Origin: Lachnospiraceae bacterium
Lineage (GTDB): Bacteria; Bacillota; Clostridia; Lachnospirales; Lachnospiraceae
DNA: 59,042 nucleotides
Assembly: GCA_017614155.1 (NCBI GenBank)
Contig: JAGACK010000029.1
Span: 1-59,042 of the forward strand
Direction of reading: 5' to 3'
Made by a program: the position numbers and the translations under genes. Position 1 is the stretch's first letter, and each line of letters starts with the position of its first letter. Under the pieces are notes generated by a model. It did not search any database, was not told the origin of the DNA, and saw nothing but the letters and a program-made list of their open reading frames with translations. This document shows, one piece after another, positions 36,467-45,098 of the stretch.

Positions 36467-37582
36467 CTACAATATCCTGTCTGCCAGTTTCAGCGCCTCA
36501 TCTATCGTATCATCCATGTCAAAATATCTGTACTGCCCGAGACGGCCGCCAAAGATAACATTTTTCTCTTTATTGGCAAGTTCCTGATATTTCCCGTAAA
36601 GAGCATTGTTCTTTTCATCATTTACAGGATAATAAGGTTCCCTGCCTTCATCCCATTCCAGCGGAAATTCCTTTGTGATAACGCTCCTTGAAGCGCTTGC
36701 TCTGTCGTTTTCAGGTTCAAAATGCCTATGCTCGATGATTCTGGTATACGGAATCTCATATTCTGTATAATTTACTACCGCATTGCCCTGAAAATCAGGC
36801 GTATCAAGGATTTCATCCTCAAACCTGAGACTTCTGTACTCAAGTTTTCCGAGACATCTGTCAAAAAACTCATCTATAAGTCCGGTATATACAGTCATTT
36901 TCGCAGCATATTCCGCATCATTCCTGTTCTTCAGGTAATCAACGCCAGTCTTTACATCAACATCCTTCAGGATATCCTCCACCATGCGCGTATAACCGCC
37001 GGCAGGAATGCCCTGATATCTGTCATCAAAATAATTGTTGTCATAGGTAAATCTGAAGGGAAGCCTTCTGATGATGAAAGCAGGAAGATCTGTTGCTTTC
37101 CTGCCCCACTGCTTTTCAGTATAACCTTTTATGAGTTTTTCATATATATCATGCCCTCCGAGAAGGAGCGCCTGTTCTTCAAGATTCTTCGGCTCTCTGA
37201 TGCCGGATCTTTTCACTTCCTCTATCTGTCCCTCGATCTTTTTCCTCGCCTCGTCAGGAGTCACAACTCCCCAGAGAGCATGAAAAGTGTTCATATTAAA
37301 CGGCAGATTAAAGAGCTCCTCCCCGTATCTGGCAAGAGGAGAATTGGTAAATCTGTTAAACCTTGCATGACTGTTCACATATTCCCAGACTCTTTCATTT
37401 GAAGTATGGAAAATATGTGCTCCGTATCTATGGACATTGATCCCCTCGATCTCTTCGGTATAGACATTCCCCGCGATATGATCTCGTCTTTCAAGGACCA
37501 TGACGCTTTTCCCGGCTTTTTTTGCCTCTGCCGCGATAACCGCACCGAACAGTCCGGATCCGACAACCAGAAGATCAAACAT
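36467..37582 (-). CDS. glf: UDP-galactopyranose mutase
   Basis: FAD enzyme that interconverts UDP-galactopyranose and UDP-galactofuranose for cell-surface glycans. 371 residues. The FAD Rossmann motif VVGSGLFGAVIA is at residues 7-18, then VLERRDHIAGN; RYGAHIFHTS and the C-terminal GRLGQYRYFDMDDTI are standard for Glf. It overlaps the preceding O-antigen ligase-like gene by eight bases (ATG at 37582), so both are likely in one operon. No galactofuranosyltransferase is in the window. Confidence 0.95.
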   Translation of the reverse strand: MFDLLVVGSGLFGAVIAAEAKKAGKSVMVLERRDHIAGNVYTEEIEGINVHRYGAHIFHTSNERVWEYVNSHARFNRFTNSPLARYGEELFNLPFNMNTFHALWGVVTPDEARKKIEGQIEEVKRSGIREPKNLEEQALLLGGHDIYEKLIKGYTEKQWGRKATDLPAFIIRRLPFRFTYDNNYFDDRYQGIPAGGYTRMVEDILKDVDVKTGVDYLKNRNDAEYAAKMTVYTGLIDEFFDRCLGKLEYRSLRFEDEILDTPDFQGNAVVNYTEYEIPYTRIIEHRHFEPENDRASASRSVITKEFPLEWDEGREPYYPVNDEKNNALYGKYQELANKEKNVIFGGRLGQYRYFDMDDTIDEALKLADRIL

Positions 37583-39236
37583 TCAGATACCCGTCCTCCT
37601 CCCATATGGGACGCAGACCGTATCTGCACAGACACTCTCCGATACCAATGATAAGGAAGATCGAAGGCGTACATATGATCTGCTGATAGCAGAAGAAATT
37701 ATGAGACATATATCCTAGTATGGAAAGAATCACTGCTATTACCTCGGGCCTTTCAACGGATTTCTTTGCAAATCTTACGATACCGGAGATAAAGATACCT
37801 GTATATGTGACCGCTCCAAGGACACCGACATTTATGAATGCTGTCATCCATTCATTGTGCGCGCAGGTAAGCACAGTGTTCTCACCCCATTTTTCGATCA
37901 GTTCGGGCGCGCAGTAGGTATAAACGAGATTATAGAACCCGTCCGGACCCGCTCCAAACAGTTTCCTCATGAAATCGCACTGTACAAAGGTCTTTACCGT
38001 AACCATCCAGGATGAACCTCTGTTATTTCCCCAATAGGTATCAAACAGGAGGTAGTTATTATCACTTTCAAGGGAAGTTCCCGCAAAAACACCGAGAGTA
38101 TTGAGCGTCACATAGGTGACTATGACTGCTATGCCGACACCGATCAGTATCAGTACCAGAGTCCTGATCAGCTTCAGCTTTGTGATATCGATCTTTTTGT
38201 TCTTATCAAGCCACGAGAAAAGAAAATATGCAGCAATCGACAGAACAAGAAGGATCCAGGTGATCTTTCCCTTTGAAAAACCCATCATGGTATTTGAAAG
38301 CTCTATGGCACACTTTGCAAATATTGTCTGGAATATTCCGATGATCTTCCATCCGGCAAAAAGCAGGATGCATATCTCCAGAAAGCGTTTCATATATTTG
38401 TTTTCCCTGAACGAGAAACAGAAAAGCCCCACAAGTATGAAAAAATACGCCGCAAAAGCACTGTCAGAGTTCTGCGTGATCATGGTCATGCAGCAGACCA
38501 GGGTATAAATACCGGATAATACCCTGACAATCTTCTTATCATAGTGCCAGAAAGCAAAGACACCTACAGGATAGACAAGCACCATATAGCTCGAGAACCA
38601 TGTCGCCTGTCCCAGCGTGGAGATAAAGTTGATAATATAGCCCTCATCGAGATCAACATACATCTGGAGAGGATCCGTAATGGCAGTTACCGAAAAATCC
38701 TTGTTGTAGAAACGGTTCAGTATGCAAAGCAGGAACACGATAGTCGATACGGAGAGGTAGATGATGAGACAGATCTCATCCCATCTCCAGAACCTCGACG
38801 CAAAATAATAAAGAAGACAGAACGCCAGCTGGGCGATCAGTCCCATATACCATCCCTCGTAACCCACCAGAGTATAATCCTTGTAGGGCGAAAACAGGAA
38901 AGAAAGGATTGCCAGCAGAGCATAGGCAAGCACAAATCTGTCTATAATGGATGTAGCCTTCAGATTCCAGTAGGAGGCTATCTTTTTTTCGGAATAAAGC
39001 TGTATCTGGTACCAGATAAAAACGATACCCAGCAGGATCATCGCGATAAGCGTGACCCATTTAAAGAAATGCCATTTTGCGTCTCCCATGTTGTAATACT
39101 TGTTCTCATAGTAGAGAGGGTATATCGCGAACATAAAAAACACATAAACTGCCGTGATCTCTTTTAAAAGTTTCTTTGAAACCGGGGATCTGTCCACCAC
39201 GCTTCCTGCTGTCTTTGCTCTTCCGGATCTGCTCAT
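37575..39236 (-). CDS. O-antigen ligase/polymerase-like membrane protein
   Basis: A 553-residue membrane protein with about twelve helices, of the Wzy/WaaL O-antigen ligase superfamily by topology: paired helices in the first 250 residues, and a large loop near residues 380-480 (GVFAGTSLESDNNYLLF... CAHNEWMTAFINVG). The AHNEWM segment fits the conserved loop of such ligases. It would join or transfer glycan chains at the outer face of the membrane. No other glycan-assembly gene but glf is adjacent. A promoter TTGAAA-17-TATAAT lies 60 bases upstream and AAGGAG precedes the ATG. Confidence 0.7.
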   Translation of the reverse strand: MSRSGRAKTAGSVVDRSPVSKKLLKEITAVYVFFMFAIYPLYYENKYYNMGDAKWHFFKWVTLIAMILLGIVFIWYQIQLYSEKKIASYWNLKATSIIDRFVLAYALLAILSFLFSPYKDYTLVGYEGWYMGLIAQLAFCLLYYFASRFWRWDEICLIIYLSVSTIVFLLCILNRFYNKDFSVTAITDPLQMYVDLDEGYIINFISTLGQATWFSSYMVLVYPVGVFAFWHYDKKIVRVLSGIYTLVCCMTMITQNSDSAFAAYFFILVGLFCFSFRENKYMKRFLEICILLFAGWKIIGIFQTIFAKCAIELSNTMMGFSKGKITWILLVLSIAAYFLFSWLDKNKKIDITKLKLIRTLVLILIGVGIAVIVTYVTLNTLGVFAGTSLESDNNYLLFDTYWGNNRGSSWMVTVKTFVQCDFMRKLFGAGPDGFYNLVYTYCAPELIEKWGENTVLTCAHNEWMTAFINVGVLGAVTYTGIFISGIVRFAKKSVERPEVIAVILSILGYMSHNFFCYQQIICTPSIFLIIGIGECLCRYGLRPIWEEDGYLNV

Positions 39237-39292
39237 TTTCTATTCTTCTCCTTAAAAAACTATTGATCTCAGTGCCGTGACACAGACAAATA

Positions 39293-39321
39293 ATTATAAC
39301 ATTCCGGCCCTCTTTTTTCAA
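39293..39321 (-). promoter_or_regulatory. Sigma-A promoter for the O-antigen ligase-like gene and glf
   Basis: TTGAAA (39316-39321) and a perfect TATAAT (39293-39298), spaced by 17 bases on the minus strand. Confidence 0.88.
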
Positions 39322-39492
39322 ACTTCCTCAAGCCTGTCAGGGCGCAAAATAACCATAATTAAATAAGATAGTTTACATCTGTATATTTTTATGATAATTT
39401 CTTTTTTGCTGTTTGTTTCTTTTCCGGACCACTTCTTGTTACTGTTCGGATTGTCCGGGTCCGTTCAGTAATGTCTGTCTGATCAGACCATG

Positions 39493-39529
39493 TGATGCCG
39501 GGGTCAAAAAACCTTTGACCCTGTCATCA
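39493..39529. terminator. Hairpin just after fprA
   Basis: GGGTCAAA (39501-39508) pairs with TTTGACCC (39514-39521), extended on both sides by TGATG/CATCA. It starts 12 bases after the fprA stop on the minus strand. There is no T run on that strand, so it may be an RNA-stabilising hairpin instead of a classical terminator. Confidence 0.5.
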
Positions 39530-39540
39530 AATATGATTTT

Positions 39541-40710
39541 TTAGCGCATGGCTTCTGCCAGAGCCTTAAATTTAGCTTCGTCCGTGCTTTTTTTGGCGGA
39601 TCGGATTGTGATCACCGGTTCAGCTATGGTGATGCCCTCCATGGACTCAAGATACTCCCTCATCTTTTTTGCAGCCATGGGTGCCCAGGAGCCGTTTTCT
39701 ATGATGCCGACTTTCCGATTCCTGAAATTCTTGATCTTCAGATGATGGAGCAGATCGTTCATGGGCGGGAAGATCTCCAGATCATAAGTGCTGGACGCAA
39801 GTATCATTCTGTCATAGAGAAAGGCCTGCTCAACTGCCTCTGAAACATCCTCCGAAGTCAGATCCATGGTAACGACCGTCTCACCTGCAGCCTCGAGTTC
39901 CTTCGCAAACTCCAGGACAGCCTGTTTGGTGTGACCGTGGATAGAGGCATACGGCATGAAAATACCCTTCCTGTCAGGCCTGTAACTGCTCCAGGTATCA
40001 TATCTCTCCATGATAAAAGATATGTCATCCCTGTGTACCGGGCCATGAAGCGGGGCGATCACGCTGATATCAAGGCCCGCCGCCTTTTTTAGAAGCGCCT
40101 GGACCGATGCGCCATGCTTTCCCACAATATTGAAATAATAATGAGGTGCATCCTTAATCCACTCTTCATTATTCTCCAGAGCACCAAAGGTTCCGAAAGC
40201 ATCCGCAGAAAAAAGCACCTTTTCGGACTGTTCATATGCTACCATGACTTCAGGCCAGTGAACCATGGGCGCCATCACAAACCGGAGCGTATGCTTTCCA
40301 AGAGACAGTGTTTCTCCATCATTGACCGCATGAAATCTTGGGCTCAGGTCACTGTCAAAAAACTGTGAGATCAGTCTTCCGGCGACCGCGCTTCCCACTA
40401 TCTCCATATCCGGATACATCTTTGCAAGCTTCTCTATATTTGCGGCATGATCCGGTTCCATATGAAGGACCACAAGATAGGAGGGTTCAGTTCCCTGAAG
40501 TATCCTTGACAGTTCCTCAAAATAGGCTTCCGTACCCCTTTTATCTACGGTATCCATGATCGCCGTCTTTTCATCAAGGATCACATAGGAATTATAGGAT
40601 ATCCCCTCTACCGGAAACTGGCTTTCAAAAATCTCCAGCTCCGTATCGTCAAATCCGGCATATCTGATGTCGTCCGAAATCTTTGTACGCTGCCTTACCG
40701 TCTCATTCAT
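39541..40710 (-). CDS. fprA: A-type flavoprotein (flavodiiron protein)
   Basis: Reduces O2 to water or NO to N2O at a diiron site, protecting anaerobes. 389 residues: N-terminal lactamase-fold domain with the ligands His83, Glu85, Asp87 and His88 (HMEPDHAAN), later His147-type VHWPE and APLHGPVHR; C-terminal flavodoxin domain from about residue 250 (YASIHGHTKQAV for FMN phosphate, LASSTYDLEIFPPM). No rubredoxin extension. It stands between leuA and a terminator-like hairpin, and a TATGGGGGTATG region precedes the ATG. The lactamase fold here does not imply antibiotic resistance. Confidence 0.94.
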   Translation of the reverse strand: MNETVRQRTKISDDIRYAGFDDTELEIFESQFPVEGISYNSYVILDEKTAIMDTVDKRGTEAYFEELSRILQGTEPSYLVVLHMEPDHAANIEKLAKMYPDMEIVGSAVAGRLISQFFDSDLSPRFHAVNDGETLSLGKHTLRFVMAPMVHWPEVMVAYEQSEKVLFSADAFGTFGALENNEEWIKDAPHYYFNIVGKHGASVQALLKKAAGLDISVIAPLHGPVHRDDISFIMERYDTWSSYRPDRKGIFMPYASIHGHTKQAVLEFAKELEAAGETVVTMDLTSEDVSEAVEQAFLYDRMILASSTYDLEIFPPMNDLLHHLKIKNFRNRKVGIIENGSWAPMAAKKMREYLESMEGITIAEPVITIRSAKKSTDEAKFKALAEAMR

Positions 40711-40763
40711 TTTTCATACCCCCATATTCTATTCTTTCAGATCCGGCTTCCTGTCTAAAAAAC

Positions 40764-42473
40764 TCACTGCATCAGTCTGGAGTTTTCGACATCAAAACGC
40801 TCCCCGAACAGGCGGTTCACGGCAGAAAAGACTGCCCGTACCGATGCACGGGTTATATTCGAGCTTACACCGACCCCGTAGGTTATCTTGTTGTCATCCG
40901 GAGACAGCATGTGGATATATGCCGCAGCCTGCGCATTTGATCCGCCTGTCAGTGCATGCTCTTCATAATCAATGATCTTCACATTGATGCCAAGTTCATC
41001 CGACAGACCTCTCTTTACCGCGTCGATAGGCCCGTTTCCCGTGGCTTCAAATTCCTTCGTAATGCCATGATCGGTGTAGGTAACCTTTACCTGGGTATCA
41101 AAATCAGAGGTATCCGTTCCATCGGAAAGATCAATAACAGAGATCTTTCTGAAATGGATCGGCTCCTTCTTTTCGAGATAATTCTGCCTGAAAAGCTCCA
41201 TCACCTGATCCGGCGCAACCTCACCCTGTTTTTCCGAGACTGTCTGGACCACATCTGCAAATTCTCTGTGCATCCCCTTTGGCAGCTTAAATCCGAAGTA
41301 GCTGTCCATGATAAAGGCGACTCCTCCCTTGCCGGACTGGGAATTGATCCTTACGATCGGCTCGTATTCACGGCCGATATCTGCCGGATCTATGGGAAGA
41401 TACGGAACCTCCCAGTAATCCTTTCCCGATTCCTTCAAAGCCTTCACTCCCTTGCTGATAGCATCCTGATGTGAACCGGAAAATGCGGTAAATACAAGTT
41501 TTCCGGCATAGGGATGCCTGGGATCGATCTTCATCTTGGTACATTTTTCATATACTTCTATCAGCTCGTTCACATCCGAAAGGTCAAGCTTCGGGTCAAT
41601 TCCCTGCGAAAACATGTTATAGGCTATGTTCAGGATATCAACATTTCCGGTCCTCTCTCCGTTCCCGAAAAGCGTGCCTTCAACCCTGTCAGCTCCTGCA
41701 AGGAGAGCAAGCTCTGCCGTAGCAACCCCGGTGCCGCGGTCATTGTGGGGATGGATGCTTAATATCACATGTTCCCTGTTCACAAGATGTGATGCCGACC
41801 ACTCGATCCTGTCCGCAAAAACATTTGGGGTTGTCATCTCGACAGTTGAAGGAAGATTTATTATCACCTTGTCGTCTCCCTTCGGATCCCATTCCCGTAT
41901 CACGGCATTACATACCTCGATCGCATAATCCGGCTCCGTTCCGGTGTAGCTTTCGGGTGAATATTCCAGTATGATCTTTCCGGGGAATCCCTCGGCCCTT
42001 TCCTTTACCATGCGCGTACCGTCTACAGCCAGCTGAAGGATCTCCTCTTTGCCCTTCTGAAAGACAACCTCTCTCTGGAGAGTAGATGTGGAATTGTAAA
42101 TATGGACTATGGCTGTTTTTATGCCTTCTATTGACTCAAAAGTACGCTCTATGAGTTCCTTTCTGCACTGCGTCAGAACCTGGATCACCACATCGTCCGG
42201 TATGAGCTCCTGTTTAACAAGTTCCCTGAGAAAATCAAATTCAATCTGGGATGCTGAGGGAAACCCTATCTCTATCTCCTTGAATCCCATCTTTACAAGG
42301 AGTTTGAACATCTCTATCTTTTCGGAAACCACCATGGGCTCCACCAGGGCCTGATTCCCGTCCCTCAGATCAACGCTGCACCATATGGGCGCCTCCTTGA
42401 TCTCCCGGTCCGGCCATTTCCTTTCCGGATAATCCATTACCGGATTTTTTCTGTAACGCTTATAATTGAGCAT
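40764..42473 (-). CDS. leuA: 2-isopropylmalate synthase
   Basis: Condenses acetyl-CoA with 2-oxoisovalerate, the first committed step of leucine synthesis, and is normally inhibited by leucine through the C-terminal domain. The start at 42473 (MLNYKRYRKNPVMDY) follows AAGGAGGAAG; 569 residues, the longer LeuA form of Gram-positives. WCSVDLRDGNQALVEPM holds the catalytic metal site, HPHNDRGTGVATAELALLAGA the second, and the C-terminal regulatory domain (about 430-569) is intact. It lies downstream of ptsH but behind a strong terminator. Citramalate synthase and NifV were judged less likely from the length and the domain plan. Confidence 0.94.
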   Translation of the reverse strand: MLNYKRYRKNPVMDYPERKWPDREIKEAPIWCSVDLRDGNQALVEPMVVSEKIEMFKLLVKMGFKEIEIGFPSASQIEFDFLRELVKQELIPDDVVIQVLTQCRKELIERTFESIEGIKTAIVHIYNSTSTLQREVVFQKGKEEILQLAVDGTRMVKERAEGFPGKIILEYSPESYTGTEPDYAIEVCNAVIREWDPKGDDKVIINLPSTVEMTTPNVFADRIEWSASHLVNREHVILSIHPHNDRGTGVATAELALLAGADRVEGTLFGNGERTGNVDILNIAYNMFSQGIDPKLDLSDVNELIEVYEKCTKMKIDPRHPYAGKLVFTAFSGSHQDAISKGVKALKESGKDYWEVPYLPIDPADIGREYEPIVRINSQSGKGGVAFIMDSYFGFKLPKGMHREFADVVQTVSEKQGEVAPDQVMELFRQNYLEKKEPIHFRKISVIDLSDGTDTSDFDTQVKVTYTDHGITKEFEATGNGPIDAVKRGLSDELGINVKIIDYEEHALTGGSNAQAAAYIHMLSPDDNKITYGVGVSSNITRASVRAVFSAVNRLFGERFDVENSRLMQ

Positions 42474-42486
42474 AACTTCCTCCTTG

Positions 42487-42519
42487 TAAAAAACTAAACC
42501 TCCCCGCTTTGCGGAGAGG
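42487..42519 (-). terminator. Terminator between ptsH and leuA
   Basis: On the minus strand CCTCTCCGC (42511-42519) pairs with GCGGGGAGG (42499-42507) around AAA, nine pairs including a wobble, followed by TTTAGTTTTTT. It ends about ten bases before the leuA ribosome binding site. Confidence 0.88.
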
Positions 42520-42539
42520 TAAAGGATCATTTCATGTGC

Positions 42540-42803
42540 TTATTCGCCCAGCCCGTTTTCGACTGCGGCCACAAGCGCCGCAAGTGCTTCCTCCTCGTCC
42601 TCGCCTTCACAGACGAATTCGATCTCGTCTCCGCACTTCACACATGCACCCAGCACGCTCAGCACGCTTTTTGCGTTGGCTGTATTATCCCTGAACCTGA
42701 AGGTTATGAGGGATTTGAACTGCATGGCCTCCTTGCAAAGGATGCCGGCGGGACGCAGATGCAGGCCTGTCGGGTTTTTTATGACTATCTTCTGACTAAC
42801 CAT
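42540..42803 (-). CDS. ptsH: Phosphocarrier protein HPr
   Basis: Phosphate carrier of the sugar phosphotransferase system and, in Firmicutes, a regulator through Ser46. 87 residues with the active His15 in TGLHLRPAG and Ser46 in AKSVLSV, the site of HPr kinase. A sigma-A promoter lies directly upstream and a terminator downstream. ptsI is not adjacent. The acidic C-terminal half (CEGEDEEEAL) is typical. Confidence 0.95.
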   Translation of the reverse strand: MVSQKIVIKNPTGLHLRPAGILCKEAMQFKSLITFRFRDNTANAKSVLSVLGACVKCGDEIEFVCEGEDEEEALAALVAAVENGLGE

Positions 42804-42833
42804 TTATACAACCTCAAAAAAATCATTCAGGTA

Positions 42834-42862
42834 ATTATACTACTATATGTATCATAATTCAA
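42834..42862 (-). promoter_or_regulatory. Sigma-A promoter for ptsH
   Basis: TTGAAT (42857-42862) and perfect TATAAT (42834-42839) with 17 bases between them, minus strand. Confidence 0.85.
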
Positions 42863-42903
42863 GTTTGCAGACTCAGCCGGGATTGCAGGTTTTTCCTGAA
42901 CCT

Positions 42904-44235
42904 TTATTCCTCCGCATTCTCTTCTGCCGGTGTCATGGAAGATTCTCCATGGTGAAGGACTATCTTTACAGGTGCCTGCTGGTTTCCGCCTGTCAGTCCC
43001 TCGGGATATATGAATGTCACATTTGCATCATATGCTCCTTCTTTCCATTCCATGATCCCCTGTGAAACGGCAGTCTCATTCAGATCGATCTTCCCGGTAA
43101 TCATGGCCGGATTGATGCCCGCAAGCGAGGATGCCAGTCCCTTTACGCTGGCAACAACATTATCAACCGGTTCCGTTATGGTTGCCGTCATGCCTTCGGG
43201 TACATTTTCGATGGTGATATTGGATATCGGAACCTCAACACTGATCTCACTCAAAGGCTGTATCTCTATGGCCACATCCGATATCTGTCTGTCAGCATCA
43301 GCTGATGCTATGGCAACCCCGCCCGGCAGATATCTGCTTATGTCTATCCTTGCATTTACATTGCTCTCGGCCCCCGTGATATCGATCACCGTTCCCGGTA
43401 TATCGATATAATCAATACCTGCCAGATCCTTGGAAGCACCCGTTATGTCTATATTTTCAACCGAGGCAATTATATTGCCAGTTGCCGCGTAACCGTCTGC
43501 CGGAACGCCTGTATATCCGTAGGATACCGGAACATTCTTGTTCGTCCATATGGCAACACTTACGGATGAGTCAGTCCTTGAAAGCTCCAGATCCTTCGTA
43601 TCAACCGGGGTTCCGCCGTTATCCATAAATTCTATCTTTGATTCCGTCCGGATATCCCTTGTCATACCCTGTACCGAAACTTTGACAATTGCTCTGTCGA
43701 TGGAATCGACCACGGATATCGGACCGGAAACCTTTACGATATTATTATTGACCACTACTGTACCGACCGAATAGCCGTCAGGAACTTCGCCTGTTATCTC
43801 TGCCTCTATGCCAAACTGCTTTTCTCCCAGATCCTCCACTGTTACCTTTGCATAGGTGGTGCGCGGAGTGATACTCACTATCTTGTCGGCATACCTGTTT
43901 GCCTTTACGGAGATAGGAACCCTTCCGTCCGAATAATCCTCAAGATCTATGGACGCTGTAAAATTGTCCCTTGAAAGACGGTTCAGGACAGCTCTTTCTG
44001 CACGAACACTGATGCTGACAGTCCTGCTTGAATCATCAACCTCATAGGCTTTGCCTTCTTTTTCCATAAATGCGGCATTTTCAACACTCACCGGGATCCC
44101 GGTAAATATCTGGGTCTTCAGCGGATTGTCGATCCCTACTACCACGATCCAGATAAGAAGGCCCGCCAAAAGAGATATTATCTTCAGCCCAAGGTTGTTT
44201 ACCAGTTTTTTTAAAATACCTTTAAGGAAGCTCAT
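42904..44235 (-). CDS. cdaR: YbbR-domain protein CdaR
   Basis: Membrane-anchored regulator of the diadenylate cyclase. 443 residues: a short basic start, one membrane helix (about residues 16-36, LKIISLLAGLLIWIVVVGID), then four YbbR-type repeats outside the membrane, each beginning with a pattern such as PVSVENAAF, FGIEAEITGEVPDGYSVG or VPVSYGYTGVPADGY. It overlaps cdaA by four bases. In B. subtilis the partner is CdaR next to CdaA and GlmM; glmM is not in the window. Confidence 0.92.
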   Translation of the reverse strand: MSFLKGILKKLVNNLGLKIISLLAGLLIWIVVVGIDNPLKTQIFTGIPVSVENAAFMEKEGKAYEVDDSSRTVSISVRAERAVLNRLSRDNFTASIDLEDYSDGRVPISVKANRYADKIVSITPRTTYAKVTVEDLGEKQFGIEAEITGEVPDGYSVGTVVVNNNIVKVSGPISVVDSIDRAIVKVSVQGMTRDIRTESKIEFMDNGGTPVDTKDLELSRTDSSVSVAIWTNKNVPVSYGYTGVPADGYAATGNIIASVENIDITGASKDLAGIDYIDIPGTVIDITGAESNVNARIDISRYLPGGVAIASADADRQISDVAIEIQPLSEISVEVPISNITIENVPEGMTATITEPVDNVVASVKGLASSLAGINPAMITGKIDLNETAVSQGIMEWKEGAYDANVTFIYPEGLTGGNQQAPVKIVLHHGESSMTPAEENAEE

Positions 44236-45095
44236 TGCTTTGACCTCCCTTTCAATATCCTGAATTTCTTTTCATCCACTGTCTTTTCCTGGAGCATTTC
44301 CAGTTTTTCCCTGAGAAGGTCCGGATCAACATTGCGATAGAGCTCACCCTCCAGCGCGATCGATACTCTTCCCGTTTCTTCAGAAACAATAATGGTAAGC
44401 GAGTCCGTGACCTCTGATATTCCCACGCCTGCCCTGTGCCTTGTTCCCAGTTCCTTTGAAAGAGCCATATTATCCGAAAGCGGCAGATAGCAGGTTGCCG
44501 AAATGATCCTGTTGCCTTCGATGATGACAGCTCCGTCATGCAGAGGAGTGTTGTGCTCGAATATATTGATCAGAAGCTGGTTTGAGACTACCGAATCGAC
44601 TTCGATGCCGGTCCTGATATACTCCGAGAGAGGATCATTGTGCGCGATGACAATGAGGGCTCCGGTTTTCGCCTTTCCCATTTCATAGCTTGCCTTAATT
44701 ATCTCATTGATCGTATGATCGGAAAATCTCTCGCTCAGGGTCGATGACGGGTTCAGGGCTATGACGGAAGAGAGGATGTTTTTTCTGCCCAGAAGATCCA
44801 GGGCTTTCCTGAGTTCGGGCTGAAAAATGACTATCAGTGCGGTAATCGCAACACTCAGCGCATTTCTGACCAGCCAGAGGATGGTAGTCATCTGGAAGAC
44901 ATATGCGAGCATGATGAAAAGGAAGATCACTATGATCCCCTTCAGAAGCGGCCAGGCCTTGGTGTCCCTGATCCATACCATGAGCTCATAGACTATAAAC
45001 GCGATGATCAGTATCTCGATATAGTCTGTCAGGGTCATCTTTGGTATTGAATCAATCGATATGTATTTTTGAACGAGTGAAAAGATCCGTTCCAT
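44232..45095 (-). CDS. cdaA: Diadenylate cyclase CdaA
   Basis: Makes c-di-AMP from two ATP. 287 residues: three membrane helices in the first 95 residues, then the DAC domain with Asp187-Gly188-Ala189 (LHDGAVII) and the Arg219-His220-Arg221 motif (GTRHRAGVG). The overlap with cdaR (ATGA) supports a coupled pair. c-di-AMP in Firmicutes governs potassium and osmolyte balance and cell-wall homeostasis. It is preceded, four bases away, by a membrane protein of unknown function. Confidence 0.96.
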   Translation of the reverse strand: MERIFSLVQKYISIDSIPKMTLTDYIEILIIAFIVYELMVWIRDTKAWPLLKGIIVIFLFIMLAYVFQMTTILWLVRNALSVAITALIVIFQPELRKALDLLGRKNILSSVIALNPSSTLSERFSDHTINEIIKASYEMGKAKTGALIVIAHNDPLSEYIRTGIEVDSVVSNQLLINIFEHNTPLHDGAVIIEGNRIISATCYLPLSDNMALSKELGTRHRAGVGISEVTDSLTIIVSEETGRVSIALEGELYRNVDPDLLREKLEMLQEKTVDEKKFRILKGRSKQ

Positions 45096-45098
45096 TAG

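Larger units (their letters stand above)
39237..39540. other. Non-coding gap between the O-antigen ligase-like gene and fprA
   Basis: Holds the promoter of the O-antigen ligase-like gene, a 12-bp palindrome GTCTGATCAGAC (39477-39488) and a hairpin below fprA. The part at about 39330-39470 is AT-rich and shows no feature I can support; a 26-codon frame there lacks a ribosome binding site. Confidence 0.6.

Noticed and set aside
39390-39470. A 26-codon hydrophobic peptide in the gap near fprA
   Set aside because: No ribosome binding site and no conservation can be shown; likely chance in AT-rich DNA.
39541-40710. fprA as an antibiotic-degrading beta-lactamase
   Set aside because: The lactamase fold is followed by a flavodoxin domain and has the diiron ligand pattern of flavodiiron proteins.
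42880-42903. A short hairpin after cdaR as terminator
   Set aside because: The stem is only four to five pairs and there is no T run; I could not support it as a terminator.
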